From Planctomycetaceae bacterium (GTDB lineage Bacteria > Planctomycetota > Planctomycetia > Pirellulales > Pirellulaceae), in the NCBI GenBank assembly GCA_007694185.1, contig RECD01000091.1:1-51469 (forward strand): a stretch of 51,469 nucleotides of DNA. The letters are read 5' to 3'. The position numbers and the translations under genes were made by a program. Positions 8,286 to 16,996 of the stretch are shown one piece after another. How positions within the stretch are numbered: the first letter of the stretch is position 1; each line of letters begins with the position of its first letter. The notes under the pieces are model-generated. The model did no database searches. It was not told the origin of the DNA and was given only the letters and a program-made list of their open reading frames with translations.

Positions 8286-10430
8286 TTGAACCAGTCCTCC
8301 TCCGGTCGGCTGTGGCGACTTTGCCGCAAGGAATTGCGGGAAACGCTCCGGGATCGGCGGACGATTCTGACCCTGGTCATCATGCCGCTGCTGCTCTATC
8401 CGCTGCTCAGCATGACGTTGCAGCGGTTTTTGCTCTCGACCAAGCTAGACGGGGAGACAGTCTACCGGATCGCGGTCGCCTCGGAGGCCGAAGGGGCATG
8501 GGTTCGAGGATTGTTGGACGACCCGTTGAGCCAACCGCCCTCGGCCGTTCGTGAGGCGAGCGAGGGGAGCCCGGCACGCTTCGAAATCTTTTCGCACGAA
8601 GTCCTGACCCCTGAGCAGACGCTCGAGCAGGGGTTCGTCGACGTGGCGGCCATCATCTCGCTGGATGTCGTGCCGGACGAAGCGCCGCAGGTCGAGTTGT
8701 TGGCCAAGTCGGGAGATGCCGCTAGCCAGGCGGCCCGACGGATCCTCGTCGAACGGTTGCAGTGGCTCAAGTTGGCCGTCGCCGAACAGCGGCTGGCTCA
8801 AACCCAACGCGGGCCGCCGGACCGTTTCCCCCGGCTCAGCTTGCGGTCGCTCGATACCGCCGGCGGCGGGTCGTTGCTGGCGACCGTCGTCCCGTTGGTG
8901 TTGGTGTTGATGACGATCACCGGCGCCGTCTATCCCGCGATCGACCTGACGGCAGGCGAACGGGAACGGGGGACGATCGAGGCCTTGATCGCCTCACCGG
9001 TATCTCGCGGTCAGGTGCTGTTCGCGAAGTACACCGCGGTCGTCACCGTGGCGCTATTGACGGCGATCGTCAACTTGGTCGCGATGCTGATCACGCTGCA
9101 AGCCGGCGGCTTGCTGCCGCTGTTGACTGGCGGCGATCCCGGTGTCCCCTGGTTCGCGTTGTTGCAAATCCTCGGGCTGCTCGTGTTGTTCAGCGGGTTT
9201 TTCTCCGCCGTGCTGCTCTGCCTGACCAGTTTCGCCAAATCGTTCAAGGAGGCGCAGGCCTACCTGATCCCGCTGATGCTTTTGGCGCTCGCGCCCGGGG
9301 TCCTGTCGTTGCTCCCCGGAGTCGAACTGACCACCGGTCTAGCGGTGGTGCCCTTGGTCAACATCATCCTGCTCGCCCGGGAATTGCTCGCCGGCGGCGT
9401 CGACCCGGTCGCGGCCGTGGCGGCTGTCGTTTCGACGGTCGCTTACGCGGCCGCGGCGCTCGGGATCGCCGCGAGATTGTTCGGCAGCGATGCGATCCTG
9501 CGAGGGTCGGAAGTGTCCGCCGGATCGCTGTTGCGAAGGCCGCTGCGGTTCAGCGACGCGCCGACACCCGCCACCGCGGCCCTGGTCCTGGCCATGATTT
9601 TCCCGATTTACTTTTGGGTTTCCAACACTTTGGCGCAGCTCTCCCGTTCGGACGACGGCGCGCCGATCGAGCTCTCCGGCCCGCTGTTGGCCGGCGCGGT
9701 TTCGCTGACCTTCGTCTTCGGCGGCATCCCGCTGGTTGCGGCCTGGTTCGCCCGCGACCGTTTGGTAACCACCTTTCGCCTCCGTTCTCCCCTCTCCGGA
9801 TCTCGCTTCGTCGCGGCGCTGATCGGCGCCGCCGTGATGGGCTTGGGATTGTGGGGCTTGGCCCACGAATCGTTCGTGTTGACGACCAGTCAACTCGATC
9901 CCGAGAAGCTGACCGCAGCGCGGCAGTTGATGGAACGGTTGTCCGACGTCCCGTTGTGGCTGGTTCTCATCCCGCTGGCCGTGGCCCCCGGGGTGATCGA
10001 GGAACTCTGCTTCCGCGGCTATCTCTTTTCGGCCTTTTCCCGCGTCCTGTCGCCGCTTCGGACGATTCTCTTGACATCGCTGTTGTTCGGCCTATTCCAT
10101 GTCCTGACCGGCAACACGCTGCTGATCGAACGCTTCGTCCCGACCACCCTGATGGGCTTGTTCCTCGGTTGGGTCGCCTACCGGACAGGCAGTGTCTGGC
10201 CCGGTATGGTGCTGCATACGGTGCACAACGGGTTCCTGAATACGCTCGGAAGGTATCGGGACCACTTCGCGTTCCTGGGCAGCGCGGAGGACGAGTTGGC
10301 TCACCTTCCCGCCACTTGGCTGTTGACGACCGCCCTGATCGCGGCGCTCGGCGGGCTGATCATCGCTTGGGCCAGCCGCCCGTCGGCCACGGTCGCGCCC
10401 GAGGGGACCGATTCGACGGTTTTGGCTTGA
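8286..10430 (+). CDS. ABC-2 type permease fused to a CPBP intramembrane metalloprotease
   Basis: Protein of 714 residues starting with TTG. Residues 1 to about 480 form an ABC-2/NatB-type permease: a basic N-terminus (RKELRETLRDRRT), the first helix, a large extracytoplasmic loop, then five or six helices including the conserved L-T-A-G-E-R-E-R-G-T-I-E loop. Residues about 500-690 form a CPBP (Abi) domain with the glutamate motif EELCFR (about 571), a FxxxH-type motif (FGLFH, about 601-605) and HTVHN (about 644-648), the expected metal ligands. No ATPase partner gene is adjacent. It could be an exporter subunit combined with a membrane protease. The gene starts 81 bp after gnd. Confidence 0.9.
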   Translation: MNQSSSGRLWRLCRKELRETLRDRRTILTLVIMPLLLYPLLSMTLQRFLLSTKLDGETVYRIAVASEAEGAWVRGLLDDPLSQPPSAVREASEGSPARFEIFSHEVLTPEQTLEQGFVDVAAIISLDVVPDEAPQVELLAKSGDAASQAARRILVERLQWLKLAVAEQRLAQTQRGPPDRFPRLSLRSLDTAGGGSLLATVVPLVLVLMTITGAVYPAIDLTAGERERGTIEALIASPVSRGQVLFAKYTAVVTVALLTAIVNLVAMLITLQAGGLLPLLTGGDPGVPWFALLQILGLLVLFSGFFSAVLLCLTSFAKSFKEAQAYLIPLMLLALAPGVLSLLPGVELTTGLAVVPLVNIILLARELLAGGVDPVAAVAAVVSTVAYAAAALGIAARLFGSDAILRGSEVSAGSLLRRPLRFSDAPTPATAALVLAMIFPIYFWVSNTLAQLSRSDDGAPIELSGPLLAGAVSLTFVFGGIPLVAAWFARDRLVTTFRLRSPLSGSRFVAALIGAAVMGLGLWGLAHESFVLTTSQLDPEKLTAARQLMERLSDVPLWLVLIPLAVAPGVIEELCFRGYLFSAFSRVLSPLRTILLTSLLFGLFHVLTGNTLLIERFVPTTLMGLFLGWVAYRTGSVWPGMVLHTVHNGFLNTLGRYRDHFAFLGSAEDELAHLPATWLLTTALIAALGGLIIAWASRPSATVAPEGTDSTVLA

Positions 10431-10463
10431 CAACCGCAGCGGATCGGATAGCTTGACATTGAT

Positions 10464-10478
10464 TGAGACTCATTCTCA
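10464..10478. promoter_or_regulatory. Fur-box-like palindrome
   Basis: TGAGACTCATTCTCA is a 15-bp near-perfect palindrome (TGAGA/TCTCA arms), close to the 7-1-7 Fur consensus. It overlaps a possible promoter whose TTGACA (10453-10458) lies just upstream, although no good -10 is visible. It lies 65 bp before the small gene at 10543. Iron control is inferred from sequence resemblance only. Confidence 0.55.
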
Positions 10479-10542
10479 TTAACCACGAGTTCGGTCTTTC
10501 CCTCCTGTCGATTGCCAGCCCACCTGCGGAGTCTGACTCGCG

Positions 10543-10821
10543 ATGAACGAAGTTGTCTTGGCGGTGTTGAGTGAGCCTGGTGAGCACCAAAGGGTGGTGT
10601 TGGTGCATCGGCAAGCGTTCGGGGATCAGCGGATCGTGCTCCGCAGGGAATCGTTCAGCGAAGATGTCGGCTGGTTCGAGCAGTCGTCGGTCGCGATTTC
10701 GCCCTCGCAGTTGGGACAATTGAAGCAAGCCCTGGGTTTGGTGCCCGGCTCGAAAGTCCGCCCCGAGGCAGGCGGTTCTCGGCGGTTTGCGGTCGCCGGT
10801 TTGTCGACGGAGTGCGGCTGA
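10543..10821 (+). CDS. Small cytoplasmic protein of unknown function behind a Fur-like box
   Basis: Protein of 92 residues without signal peptide, membrane segment or cysteine cluster. It begins M-N-E-V-V-L and contains a strand-rich section (RVVLVHRQAF, RIVLRRESFSED, VGWFEQ) followed by a helix (SPSQLGQLKQALG). That order is loosely like the PC4/YdbC nucleic-acid-binding fold, but the similarity is too weak to assign. GGAG sits eleven bases before the ATG. The palindrome at 10464-10478 suggests iron-dependent control. The function is not known. Confidence 0.6.
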   Translation: MNEVVLAVLSEPGEHQRVVLVHRQAFGDQRIVLRRESFSEDVGWFEQSSVAISPSQLGQLKQALGLVPGSKVRPEAGGSRRFAVAGLSTECG

Positions 10822-10919
10822 TTCGTATCACCCGGGTGGCTTCTCGAGGGCCCGCATCGCCACTTGCCCGGCCGATTTTGTGATCGTTTCTGAGGCCGAC
10901 CGGCCGGTCCGAACGGCCG

Positions 10920-11666
10920 TCATTTCTTGACGGCGATCCTCAGAAAGCTCTGGGTGATCGGGTGTTGCGGGTTCCCGAAGACTTGGTCGGGTGGACCCTG
11001 TTCGACGTCGAAACCTTCGGCGAAGACGTGAACGTGATCGCAGACGTCGCGGGCGAAGTTCATCGAGTGGGTCACGACGACCATCGTCTGTTTCGACCGG
11101 GCCAGGTCGGCGATGACCTGCATCACCTCGCCGGCCATGACCGGATCGAGGGCGCTGGTCGGCTCGTCAAACAGGATGCAGTCGGGCCGCATGCAGAGCG
11201 TCCGGGCGATCGCGACCCGCTGTTGTTGCCCACCGGAAAGGTTTCGCGGCCAGGCGTTCGCCTTGCTTTCCAGGCCGACGCGTTGCAACAGTTTCAACGC
11301 CCGCTCGGTCGCTTCCTCGACCGGTTCGCGATGGACGCGGACGGGCGCTTCGATGCAATTGCCCAGCACGGTCAGGTGGGGAAACAGGTTGAATTGCTGG
11401 AAGACAAAGCCGACCCTGCGGCGGACCTGTTGCAGCAAACGGGCATCGCGCCGTGGGTCGGTTTCGGCGGTCAGGGCCAGGTCGCCGATCCGGACCGAGC
11501 CGCGATGAAAGCTTTCGAGGCCATTGAGGCACCGCAGGAAGGTGCTCTTGCCGCCACCGGACGGGCCGATGATCGCCGCGACATCGCCTCGGTCGACCCG
11601 CAGACTCACCCCCTTGAGGACTTCCAGCGGCCCGTGATGTTTGTGTAGGTCAACGACCTCGATCAT
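10920..11666 (-). CDS. Polar amino-acid ABC transporter ATPase (GlnQ-like)
   Basis: ATP-binding subunit of 248 residues, normal length for the family. Walker A is GPSGGGKST (about 34-42), the Q-loop lies in VFQQFNLFPHLTVL, the signature is LSGGQQQRVAIAR, Walker B is CILFDEPTSALDP and the switch His is in VVVTHSM. FQQFNLFPHLT is typical of polar amino-acid importers. Its start overlaps the stop of the binding-protein/permease gene by four bases, so the two are translationally coupled and form a complete importer. The substrate cannot be read; glutamine, glutamate or a related polar amino acid is usual. Confidence 0.92.
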   Translation of the reverse strand: MIEVVDLHKHHGPLEVLKGVSLRVDRGDVAAIIGPSGGGKSTFLRCLNGLESFHRGSVRIGDLALTAETDPRRDARLLQQVRRRVGFVFQQFNLFPHLTVLGNCIEAPVRVHREPVEEATERALKLLQRVGLESKANAWPRNLSGGQQQRVAIARTLCMRPDCILFDEPTSALDPVMAGEVMQVIADLARSKQTMVVVTHSMNFARDVCDHVHVFAEGFDVEQGPPDQVFGNPQHPITQSFLRIAVKK

Positions 11667-13240
11667 CCCCGCGGCTCCTCTTCGAGCCGTTTCTCGATGC
11701 GGCGGGCCACGAGGCTCATCGGGTAGCTCATCGCCAAATAGAGCAGCGCGGTGATCAACATCAGCACGACCAAATCGGCGACGTTGTTGCGAGACAGGAC
11801 GCTGAACCGTTTGGTCAGTTCGACGATGGTGACGACAGAGCAGACCGAAGTGTCCTTGAACATCGCGATGAAATCATTGACCACGGGCGGGATGACGATT
11901 CGGAAGGCTTGCGGGACGATGATCCGGCGGATCGCCTGAGCCGGGGTCATGCCGAGCGACAAAGCCGCTTCCATCTGGCCGCGCGGGATCGCCTGCAACC
12001 CGGCGCGGTAGATCTCCGATTCGTAGGCCGAATAATTGATCGCCAGCCCCAGCACCGCGGTCGGAAAGGGGGGGATGATCACCCCGAGTTCCGGCAGCAG
12101 GTAAAAAATGAAGTAGAGCTGGAGCATCAGCGGGGTGCCCCGCAGGAACTCGACATAGGCCGCCAGCGGGACGCGGAGCCAGCCGGGGCCGTACAGCCGG
12201 CCGATGGCCACCAGCATTCCGATGGTGATCGCCATCGGGAAGCTGAGCACGGACAGCGCGATCGTCATCCCGGCCGACAAGCCGAGCAATTGCAGGTAAT
12301 CCCAACCTTTGCTGCGACGCTCTCCAGTGGCCTGATAGAGCGAGTCTTCCGCAGTTTCCGAGACACCGTCCGATCCGTCCAAAATGCCGTAGAACTTGCC
12401 GGCATCGATGATCGGTTCGAGGATCGCTTGGTCCTCGTTCCACATCTCGTACTTCGTGTAAATCCGCCTCAATTCGCCGTTGCGATACAGCTTGCTGATC
12501 GCGGTGTTGATCGCCGTGATCAGTTCCTTGTCGCCGTTGCGAGCGTAGACGACGTAATAGCCCGGCGCGACCGGCTCATCGACGAATCGCAAGTTGGGAA
12601 AGTCGCGAGCGTAATAGTTGGCGATCGGCGTGTCTTGTAACGTCGCGTCGACCTTGCCCGTCTCGACCTCGCGCATCGCGTCGGTCACGCCGTCGTAGGC
12701 GGCCAGTTCGATCATGCCGCCGTCGGCCCGGAACTGTTCCAGGTACGCCTCGGCGGCCGAACCGCTGAGGATGCCGAACTTCCAACGCGACCCGTTCGGC
12801 TTGGCCCGCTTCAGTTGCTCCCAGCGTTGAATCGGGCTGTCGCGACGCACCTCGAGCTGCAGCGCGTAGACGTAATAGGGGATTGAGGCTTCCATCGTGG
12901 CGGCCCGCTCGGGCATCCACTCGTAGCCGTTCATCACGACATCGACCTTACGGGCCCGCAACATGCTGGGCAACGCGTCCCACTGGGACTGCTGGAACCG
13001 CAGGGTGACCCCCAGTTCGGCTTCCAAGCGGCGGGCCAGGTCGACTTCGAACCCGATCAACCTCCGTTGGTCATCGGGGTCGGGAAAGATGAACGGCGCG
13101 CCACCTTCCTGGTCCGCACCCCAGCGGAGCACGCCGCTTTGACGCGCCGTTTCGAGCGTGTCCTGGGCGGACAAGTCGGTCGGGGGAATGGCAAACGAAA
13201 CCAGCAGCAGCAGGCAGCGAACGGCGGTCGCAGGCTTCAT
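11663..13240 (-). CDS. Amino-acid ABC transporter, substrate-binding protein fused to permease
   Basis: Start at 13240 gives 525 residues with a signal peptide (MKPATAVRCLLLLVSFAIPP), preferred over the TTG at 13273. Residues about 20-265 form a bacterial extracellular solute-binding family 3 domain (begins ETARQSGVLRWGAD, then GFEVDLARRLEAELG, and TLQDTPIANYYARDFP). Residues about 310-515 form a HisM-type permease with its EAA loop (ALSLGMTPAQAIRRIIVPQAFRI, split here for reading) and the FKDTSV motif. Such HP fusions need only the ATPase encoded next, with a four-base overlap, to make an importer. The mature receptor domain should face the periplasm. Confidence 0.92.
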   Translation of the reverse strand: MKPATAVRCLLLLVSFAIPPTDLSAQDTLETARQSGVLRWGADQEGGAPFIFPDPDDQRRLIGFEVDLARRLEAELGVTLRFQQSQWDALPSMLRARKVDVVMNGYEWMPERAATMEASIPYYVYALQLEVRRDSPIQRWEQLKRAKPNGSRWKFGILSGSAAEAYLEQFRADGGMIELAAYDGVTDAMREVETGKVDATLQDTPIANYYARDFPNLRFVDEPVAPGYYVVYARNGDKELITAINTAISKLYRNGELRRIYTKYEMWNEDQAILEPIIDAGKFYGILDGSDGVSETAEDSLYQATGERRSKGWDYLQLLGLSAGMTIALSVLSFPMAITIGMLVAIGRLYGPGWLRVPLAAYVEFLRGTPLMLQLYFIFYLLPELGVIIPPFPTAVLGLAINYSAYESEIYRAGLQAIPRGQMEAALSLGMTPAQAIRRIIVPQAFRIVIPPVVNDFIAMFKDTSVCSVVTIVELTKRFSVLSRNNVADLVVLMLITALLYLAMSYPMSLVARRIEKRLEEEPRG

Positions 13241-13345
13241 CACGAATTGCCCCGCGCACGGCGTGGTCGTCAAAACCCAGATGTCGCCGGACGTCCAAAC
13301 GCCCGACGGGAGAGCAAGGCAAGGTGGTGGCCCGCGGCGAGCGGG

Positions 13346-13810
13346 TTAGCTGACCTTTTTTCCGGCCTGCTGACCGGCCTGGGACGCTTCGTGCTGGCCG
13401 CTGTCGCGGAGCAACTTGGTGTACTCGTCGACCCCGTCCTGTTCTTCCTTCAGGATGTCTTCGAGGAACACGACCAAGGCCCGGTCGCCTTCCGCCAACT
13501 CGAGGGCGCGGTTGTACATCTCGACCGCCTTCGCCTCGAACTCGAGGCTGAACTGGAGCACTTCCAGGATGTCCCGCGACTGCTTGACCTCGTTGCGGAG
13601 CACCGAGGGTACGCCGCCCAAAGCCGCGATTTTGTCGCCGACCAATTTGGCGTGACCGAACGATTCTTCGGCATCTTCGAGGAACTTTTCGGCGTACACC
13701 TGGCGCAGGACGCCTTCGATGATGAATCCGGCCTGCGAATATTGGGCCACGCCCGTCCATTCGTGCTTCAGGCATTCGTTCAATTGCTCAATGACCGCTT
13801 GGGTGTCCAT
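13346..13810 (-). CDS. Ferritin-like protein related to bacterioferritin
   Basis: Four-helix-bundle protein of 154 residues. Start at 13810 (second of two Met) has GGAGAG about seven bases upstream. Candidate di-iron ligands fall at bacterioferritin-like spacing: Glu17 (in KHEWTG), Glu50 and His53 (EESFGHAK), Glu90/92 and Glu122/123. The last His expected after the second Glu pair is absent (KEEQDG). A Met for haem at the dimer interface is not evident, so this may be a non-haem ferritin or DPS-like oxidase. It probably stores or oxidises iron in the cytoplasm. The C-terminus is Gln/Ala/Ser-rich. It lies 118 bp after gspF on the same strand. Confidence 0.8.
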   Translation of the reverse strand: MDTQAVIEQLNECLKHEWTGVAQYSQAGFIIEGVLRQVYAEKFLEDAEESFGHAKLVGDKIAALGGVPSVLRNEVKQSRDILEVLQFSLEFEAKAVEMYNRALELAEGDRALVVFLEDILKEEQDGVDEYTKLLRDSGQHEASQAGQQAGKKVS

Positions 13811-13927
13811 CATTCTCTCCGTCTCGATAGGGCTGCCCGTTCGACCCGCGAAAGTGGGTCGTCACTTCGAATATTAGCAGATCCGTCAACTTTGCGAAGC
13901 GGAGTGCCAGGACGGCGGATCACAGGC

Positions 13928-15145
13928 TCACATCGCGGTGCTGCTGCGGATGACCGGGACCAACAGGGCCAAGACGACGAGCATCACGAGCATCGCCATC
14001 ACCAGCAGCATCACCGGCTCGAGCATCCGGACGAACAGGTCGAGCCGGCGGAAAGTCCGCTTTTCCAGGCTGTCAGCGATCTCGGGGAGGACGGTATCGA
14101 GTGAATTGCTTTCCTCGGCAACGCTGATCATTTCCACAACGGTCAGCGGGAAGTGACCGGAAGCCCTCAGCGGAGACGCTAGCGAATCGCCCGAGCGGAT
14201 ATTTTCCGAGGCGTCGGCGATCGAACGGCTGAGCAGGCGGTTGCCGGTCGCGCTGCGGCTGATGTCGAGCGACTTAAGGATCGGCACGCCGTTACCCAGC
14301 AGCGTTCCGAGCACGCGGCAAAACCGTGCGACCGCGAGGTTCATCAAGATCCCGCCCAAGACGGGGATCTTCAACTTGACACGGTCGGCCCATTCCTTGC
14401 CGGCTTCGCTCGATAGCCGCACGCGAAACATGACGATGGCGACGACCGCGGCGATCAACAACAGCCAACCGTAGGACTGCAGCATCCGGCTGAACGACAG
14501 TAGCGCGTCGGTGACCCAAGGCATTTCCCCGCGGTCCCGCAAGCGGTCAAACATCTTGTCAAACTTGGGGACGAAAAAGACCAGCAGGATCGAGATCACG
14601 ATCGAGCCGACTCCGAACAGGAAGATCGGATAAGCCAAAGCGCTGACGGTGCGACCCTTGAGGTCTTCTTGCAACTCGGTGAAGACACCCACCCGTTCCA
14701 ACGCGTCCTCCAGGAAGCCGCCCTCGGCTCCGGCGCGGGTCATGTTGACCCCCATGTCGCTGAATACCCGAGGGTAACGCGACATCGCCTGCCCCAGCGG
14801 CTCGCCTTCCTCCACCCGCCCTTTGATCTCGGTCAGCACGGCGGAGAGGGTGGCGTCGGTACTTTGTTGCGACAGCACGGTCAGCGACCGCAGCATCGGC
14901 ACGCCGCTGCGGAGCAGCGACGCCATCTGCGCGTAGAACGTCGCCATCACCTGGCCGCTGACCTTGGCCTTGGCCAGCGTCGATTTCGCGGCGGCGGCGG
15001 CCCGCGGGTCGGCGACCTTGACTTCGATCGGAAACAGATTCAACGCGGCCAGTTGCGAAGTCGCCTCGCGGGGGTTGCCCGCGTCGAGGACCCCGGTGAT
15101 TTTCTGGCCCTTGAGGTCACGGGCGACGTAAGCAAATTGAGACAT
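13928..15145 (-). CDS. Type II secretion/type IV pilus inner-membrane platform protein, GspF/PilC family
   Basis: Protein of 405 residues, normal for GspF/PilC. It begins FAYVARDLKGQKITG, the family's typical N-terminus. Two T2SSF repeats are present, the first with YAQMASLLRSGVPMLRSL and the second with FCRVLGTLLGNGVPILKSL. Three membrane helices follow the usual pattern (about residues 170-190, 220-240 and 375-400). It forms the cytoplasmic-membrane platform that works with the GspE ATPase. Its ATG overlaps the gspE stop by one base (TGATG), so translation is coupled. Confidence 0.93.
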   Translation of the reverse strand: MSQFAYVARDLKGQKITGVLDAGNPREATSQLAALNLFPIEVKVADPRAAAAAKSTLAKAKVSGQVMATFYAQMASLLRSGVPMLRSLTVLSQQSTDATLSAVLTEIKGRVEEGEPLGQAMSRYPRVFSDMGVNMTRAGAEGGFLEDALERVGVFTELQEDLKGRTVSALAYPIFLFGVGSIVISILLVFFVPKFDKMFDRLRDRGEMPWVTDALLSFSRMLQSYGWLLLIAAVVAIVMFRVRLSSEAGKEWADRVKLKIPVLGGILMNLAVARFCRVLGTLLGNGVPILKSLDISRSATGNRLLSRSIADASENIRSGDSLASPLRASGHFPLTVVEMISVAEESNSLDTVLPEIADSLEKRTFRRLDLFVRMLEPVMLLVMAMLVMLVVLALLVPVIRSSTAM

Positions 15146-16836
15146 CAGACGCGATCACTCTTGGTCAAACGGACCACTTCTTCAATACTCGTTTTGCCCT
15201 GGATCGCCTTTTCCCAAGCGTCCATCCGTAGCGGTTTCATCCCTTCGGCCAGCGCCGCCCGACGGATCTCCCAACTGCTGACGCGGTCATGTGCCATCTG
15301 CCGAATCGATTCGGTCGTGACCAACAACTCATAGATCCCGAACCGGCCGGCATAGCCGACACCCCGGCAGGCGCGGCAGCCGACCGATCGATAGACCGGT
15401 TGGCCCGCCAAACGGTCCCAGGGGAAGTCGGGCGGCAGGTCACTTTGGCTCGGTTGGTAAGCTTCCTTGCAGGAGGGACAGAGTCGCCGAATCAGCCGCT
15501 GGGCCATCACCGCCTCGACGGTGCTGGCGACCAAAAACGGCTCGACGCCCATGTCGATCATCCGGGTGTAGGCACCCGCGGCGTCGTTCGTGTGCAAGGT
15601 GCTGAACACGAGGTGACCCGTCAACGACGCCTGGATGGCGTTCTCGGCCGTTTCGAAGTCGCGGATTTCGCCGACCAGGACGACGTCGGGGTCATGTCGC
15701 AGGATCGCCCGCAGGCTGGCGGCGAACGTCAACCCGATCTTGGGATGGACTTGGATCTGGTTGATGCCGTCGAGCTGGTATTCGACCGGGTCTTCGGTCG
15801 TGATGATCTTGTTGTCCGGCCCACGGATTTCCAGCAGGGCGCTGTACAGGGTCGTCGTTTTACCGCTACCGGTCGGCCCCGTGACCAGCACGATCCCGTG
15901 GGGCATGCGGATCAGATCATGGAAGGTCTTGTAAACGTCTTCGGCCATCCCCAAGCCGCGAAGTTCGAAGACCATGCTCCCTTTGTCGAGGATACGCATG
16001 ACCAACCCTTCGCCGTGAATCATCGGGATCACGCTGACCCGGATGTCGACTTCTCTCGAGTGGACCCGCAACTTGATGCGGCCGTCTTGGGGCAGGCGTT
16101 TTTCGGCGATGTTCAGTCGGGCCATGATCTTCAGACGGCTGACGATCGCCGCCTGAAAGCGATTGATCTCCGGCGGGACCGGTTGCGGGTGCAGGATGCC
16201 GTCGATCCGATAGCGGATCACCAATCCGTCCGACTGCGATTCGACGTGAATGTCGCTCGCCCGCGACTCGATCGCCTCGAGCAGGATTTCGTTGACGAGT
16301 CGCACGACCGAGGCTTCTTGGGCCATCTCCGACAGTTCGCTGCCGTCGGACTCGATCTCGTCGAGCAGTTCCACCCCCTCGTCGTCCGCCGCGGCGACCA
16401 GGCCTTCGATCGTTTCGCTGCCGACCCCCATGTGCCGCTTGACCAACCGGGCGATCTCACCCCGTTCGGCCACGATCGGGATCAGGTGCCGGCCGGTCGC
16501 GGCGCTGGCTTCGTCCAGCGGGTACAGGTCGAGCGGGTCGGCGGTGGCGACCACGATCGAGCCGTCGCGACGGCCGATCGGAAACAGACCGTGCCGGTAG
16601 ATCAACTTCTGCGGGAACCCAGCCAAAGCCCCCAAATCGACTTCGTAGTCCCGCAGGTCGACGAATTCCAGTCCCGCTTCTTCCGCCAAGGCTTGCAGCG
16701 CGACCGCCTCATCGACGTAGCCGAGATTGACAGCCGATTGGATCACGCCGCTGCTGTCGTCCGACATCGATTGCCGGAGCTGTTCGTCGGATAGCAATCC
16801 GCGGCGTCGCAAGATTTCCCCGGCGTGCATGATCAT
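15145..16836 (-). CDS. Type II secretion/type IV pilus assembly ATPase, GspE/PilB family
   Basis: Protein of 563 residues. The N-terminal MshEN-like domain (1-150) begins with the GEILRRRGLLSDEQL pattern. The ATPase core has Walker A GPTGSGKTTTL (about residue 317), an Asp box, Walker B DVVLVGEIRD and a His box (STLHTND). A four-Cys zinc site (LCPSCKEAY, then CRACRGVGY) completes the PilB/GspE signature. It powers pseudopilus or pilus extension at the inner membrane. It is cotranscribed with gspF downstream and probably with the secretin-N protein 160 bp upstream. No strong Shine-Dalgarno is seen. Met3 (MHAGE) could also be the start. Confidence 0.93.
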   Translation of the reverse strand: MIMHAGEILRRRGLLSDEQLRQSMSDDSSGVIQSAVNLGYVDEAVALQALAEEAGLEFVDLRDYEVDLGALAGFPQKLIYRHGLFPIGRRDGSIVVATADPLDLYPLDEASAATGRHLIPIVAERGEIARLVKRHMGVGSETIEGLVAAADDEGVELLDEIESDGSELSEMAQEASVVRLVNEILLEAIESRASDIHVESQSDGLVIRYRIDGILHPQPVPPEINRFQAAIVSRLKIMARLNIAEKRLPQDGRIKLRVHSREVDIRVSVIPMIHGEGLVMRILDKGSMVFELRGLGMAEDVYKTFHDLIRMPHGIVLVTGPTGSGKTTTLYSALLEIRGPDNKIITTEDPVEYQLDGINQIQVHPKIGLTFAASLRAILRHDPDVVLVGEIRDFETAENAIQASLTGHLVFSTLHTNDAAGAYTRMIDMGVEPFLVASTVEAVMAQRLIRRLCPSCKEAYQPSQSDLPPDFPWDRLAGQPVYRSVGCRACRGVGYAGRFGIYELLVTTESIRQMAHDRVSSWEIRRAALAEGMKPLRMDAWEKAIQGKTSIEEVVRLTKSDRV

Positions 16837-16996
16837 GGCGATGGGTCGGCTGGGCTGGAGGATGGGTAGGAAATTTTCAGGAGGGGCTTCAATCGTGATC
16901 GCCTGCGGCCACCTCGGTCAAGCCTACACGGCTCGTCACGGCAGATGACCAGTCGACGCCGGGAAGCGTCGTGGGCCACGGTGACTCCCCTTTGGA

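Noticed and set aside
8762-10456. A 564-codon open frame inside the ABC-2/CPBP gene in another frame
   Set aside because: Arg/Gly/Pro-rich low-complexity product typical of an out-of-frame reading; the main frame has clear membrane helices and metal motifs.
13820-13880. Short inverted repeat (GACCC/GGGTC) between gspF and the ferritin-like gene as a terminator
   Set aside because: The stem is only 5-6 bp with no T run; too weak to claim.
15289-16794. Long plus-strand frame opposite the GspE ATPase gene
   Set aside because: Antisense shadow of a well-conserved ATPase; no domain or ribosome site.
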